34,113 nt of DNA from Alphaproteobacteria bacterium. GTDB taxonomy: Bacteria; Pseudomonadota; Alphaproteobacteria; Caulobacterales; Caulobacteraceae. Positions 33,455 through 34,113 of this stretch are shown one piece after another. The position numbers were made by a program, and so were the translations under genes. The stretch is from assembly GCA_018826515.1 (NCBI GenBank), contig JAHKAM010000079.1:1-34113 (forward strand). The letters run 5' to 3'. The notes beneath the pieces are model-generated. The model was not told the DNA's origin and did no database searches. It was given only the letters and a program-made list of their open reading frames with translations. The stretch's first letter is position 1. Each line of letters opens with the position of its first letter.

Positions 33455-33951
33455 CGGCGCCATTCACCCCCGCCCTCGGCCATGCCGCCATGAGCGGTCT
33501 CTGCGTTCGCGCCTTCGTCCTGCTGACACGGATGCAGTTCTGGCGGTCGCGGCTTGTCGATCAAGTCGCCCCGGGGGCGGGCGGGACGGTCATCGATCCC
33601 GAATGCGGCACCGGATCCTTCGCCGTGACCATGGCGCAGCGCGCGCCCGGCGCGCGCCGCATCGGTCTCGCCCCTGACCGTGCCATCCTGTGGCGGGCGA
33701 AAGCCGGGGCCGACGCCGGCGAGGGTATCGGTCTTGTCGAGCGCTATGCACACGATGTGGCCGCGCTCCTGGGCGACGGGATCGCCGACACGGTCGTGTC
33801 CGGGCGGCTCCTTCATGGATTTGCCATCGGAAAGAAGAGGCAGGACTCGGCGGCGGGCCGGCAGATGCTCAAACCCGGCGAGCCGCTCCACACCTTGACC
33901 GGTTCGTTCTCCACCTGTCGCGCGGATCGTCCGCAGGCGGTCGCGGCATGA
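33451..33951 (+). CDS. short class I SAM-dependent methyltransferase-like protein
   Basis: This 166-residue protein starts at a GTG that overlaps the transporter stop (GTGA). It shows a class I methyltransferase core: VIDPECGTGSFAV resembles the SAM-binding GCGTG loop, GLAPDRAILWRA the second strand, and DTVVSGRLLHGF the fourth motif. The region after it is compressed: LKPGE comes early and the substrate part is missing, against the usual 200 or more residues. It may be a reduced or decaying enzyme. Methyltransferases can accompany metal-resistance cassettes, but no metal-methylating activity can be claimed from this sequence. Confidence 0.55.
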   Translation: MTAPFTPALGHAAMSGLCVRAFVLLTRMQFWRSRLVDQVAPGAGGTVIDPECGTGSFAVTMAQRAPGARRIGLAPDRAILWRAKAGADAGEGIGLVERYAHDVAALLGDGIADTVVSGRLLHGFAIGKKRQDSAAGRQMLKPGEPLHTLTGSFSTCRADRPQAVAA

Positions 33952-33977
33952 GCGGCGGTGCGACGATTGGAAGATTG

Positions 33978-34113
33978 ATGTCGCGGCGCACCGTGTTATG
34001 GAGCGCCATGGGATTGTCCTCGGCCAGGCACGGTTGGATGACGGCGCTGCTTGCGTCGTTCCTGGCCCTGTTTGTCCTGATCTCTGCCGCAGAGACCGCC
34101 ACCTGCGCACCCG
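33978..34113 (+). CDS. start of an exported protein, cut by the window edge
   Basis: Forty-five codons are visible, beginning MSRRTVLWSAMGL; a second in-frame ATG at 34008 is an alternative start. A hydrophobic stretch (TALLASFLALFVLISAAE) forms a signal peptide or anchor and is followed by TATCAP. It is 26 bases after the methyltransferase-like gene on the same strand, so it may belong to the metal-responsive transcript. The family cannot be judged from this fragment. Confidence 0.5.
   Translation, partial: MSRRTVLWSAMGLSSARHGWMTALLASFLALFVLISAAETATCAP

Noticed and set aside
1..34113. CRISPR arrays or IS transposases
   Set aside because: No regularly spaced repeats and no DDE or HUH transposase motifs were seen in either strand.

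Overview
The window looks like the chromosome of a high-GC alphaproteobacterium, most likely Caulobacterales and close to Brevundimonas or Caulobacter. This rests on GC-rich wobble positions in the backbone genes, an Oar-like TonB-dependent receptor, an HWE-type histidine kinase with a single-domain receiver, and tRNA-integrated islands with P4-type integrases. The genus is inference; no 16S or other marker gene is present.

Region A (48-8280) is a compact genomic island of about 8.1 kb in the 3' end of a tRNA-Ser(GCU) gene. An exact 16-base repeat of the tRNA end marks both edges (126-141 and 8265-8280). Inside are a tyrosine recombinase, a small protein translationally coupled to it, an AlpA-type regulator, about 900 bases without a convincing gene, and one large cargo gene. 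The cargo protein has about 1589 residues: an Mrr-like PD-(D/E)XK nuclease domain, a NACHT/STAND NTPase and a long helical-repeat C-terminus. This is the layout of single-gene anti-phage STAND defence proteins and is the best candidate here for an undescribed system.

Region B (8408-13509) is chromosomal backbone: a PYROXD2/phytoene-dehydrogenase-like FAD oxidoreductase, a convergent HWE kinase/receiver pair, and a type B carboxylesterase.

Region C (13775-27045) is a carbohydrate-utilisation locus. In order it holds a LacI-type regulator, an Oar-like TonB-dependent receptor, an intrinsic terminator, a GH144-like (glycoamylase-domain) lipoprotein, an ABC sugar-binding lipoprotein, two permeases and a large secreted discoidin/(alpha/alpha)-barrel protein. 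The transport ATPase lies convergently behind a palindromic repeat element. Two nearly identical palindromes (TGTAACCGATTACA and CGTAACCGGTTACA) lie upstream of lacI and of the ATPase gene, so one regulator probably controls both transcripts. The GH144-like enzyme makes beta-1,2-glucan, for example osmoregulated periplasmic glucan, the leading substrate hypothesis. In that model the receptor brings glucan across the outer membrane, the hydrolases cut it in the periplasm and the ABC system imports the oligosaccharides.

Region D (27104 to the window end) appears to be a second, larger island. It begins with a 3' fragment of a tRNA-Val(CAC) gene beside another P4-type integrase. Then come a very short AlpA-like gene that seems cut by a nonsense codon, two strong operator-like palindromes, and a metal-resistance module. 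The module has lspA, a MerR regulator and a cytochrome c-FTR1 permease on the minus strand, and a CDF-like transporter and a shortened methyltransferase on the plus strand. Both transcripts start behind matching MerR-type promoters. The set resembles lead (pbr) systems. The intact tRNA-Val should lie to the right of the window.
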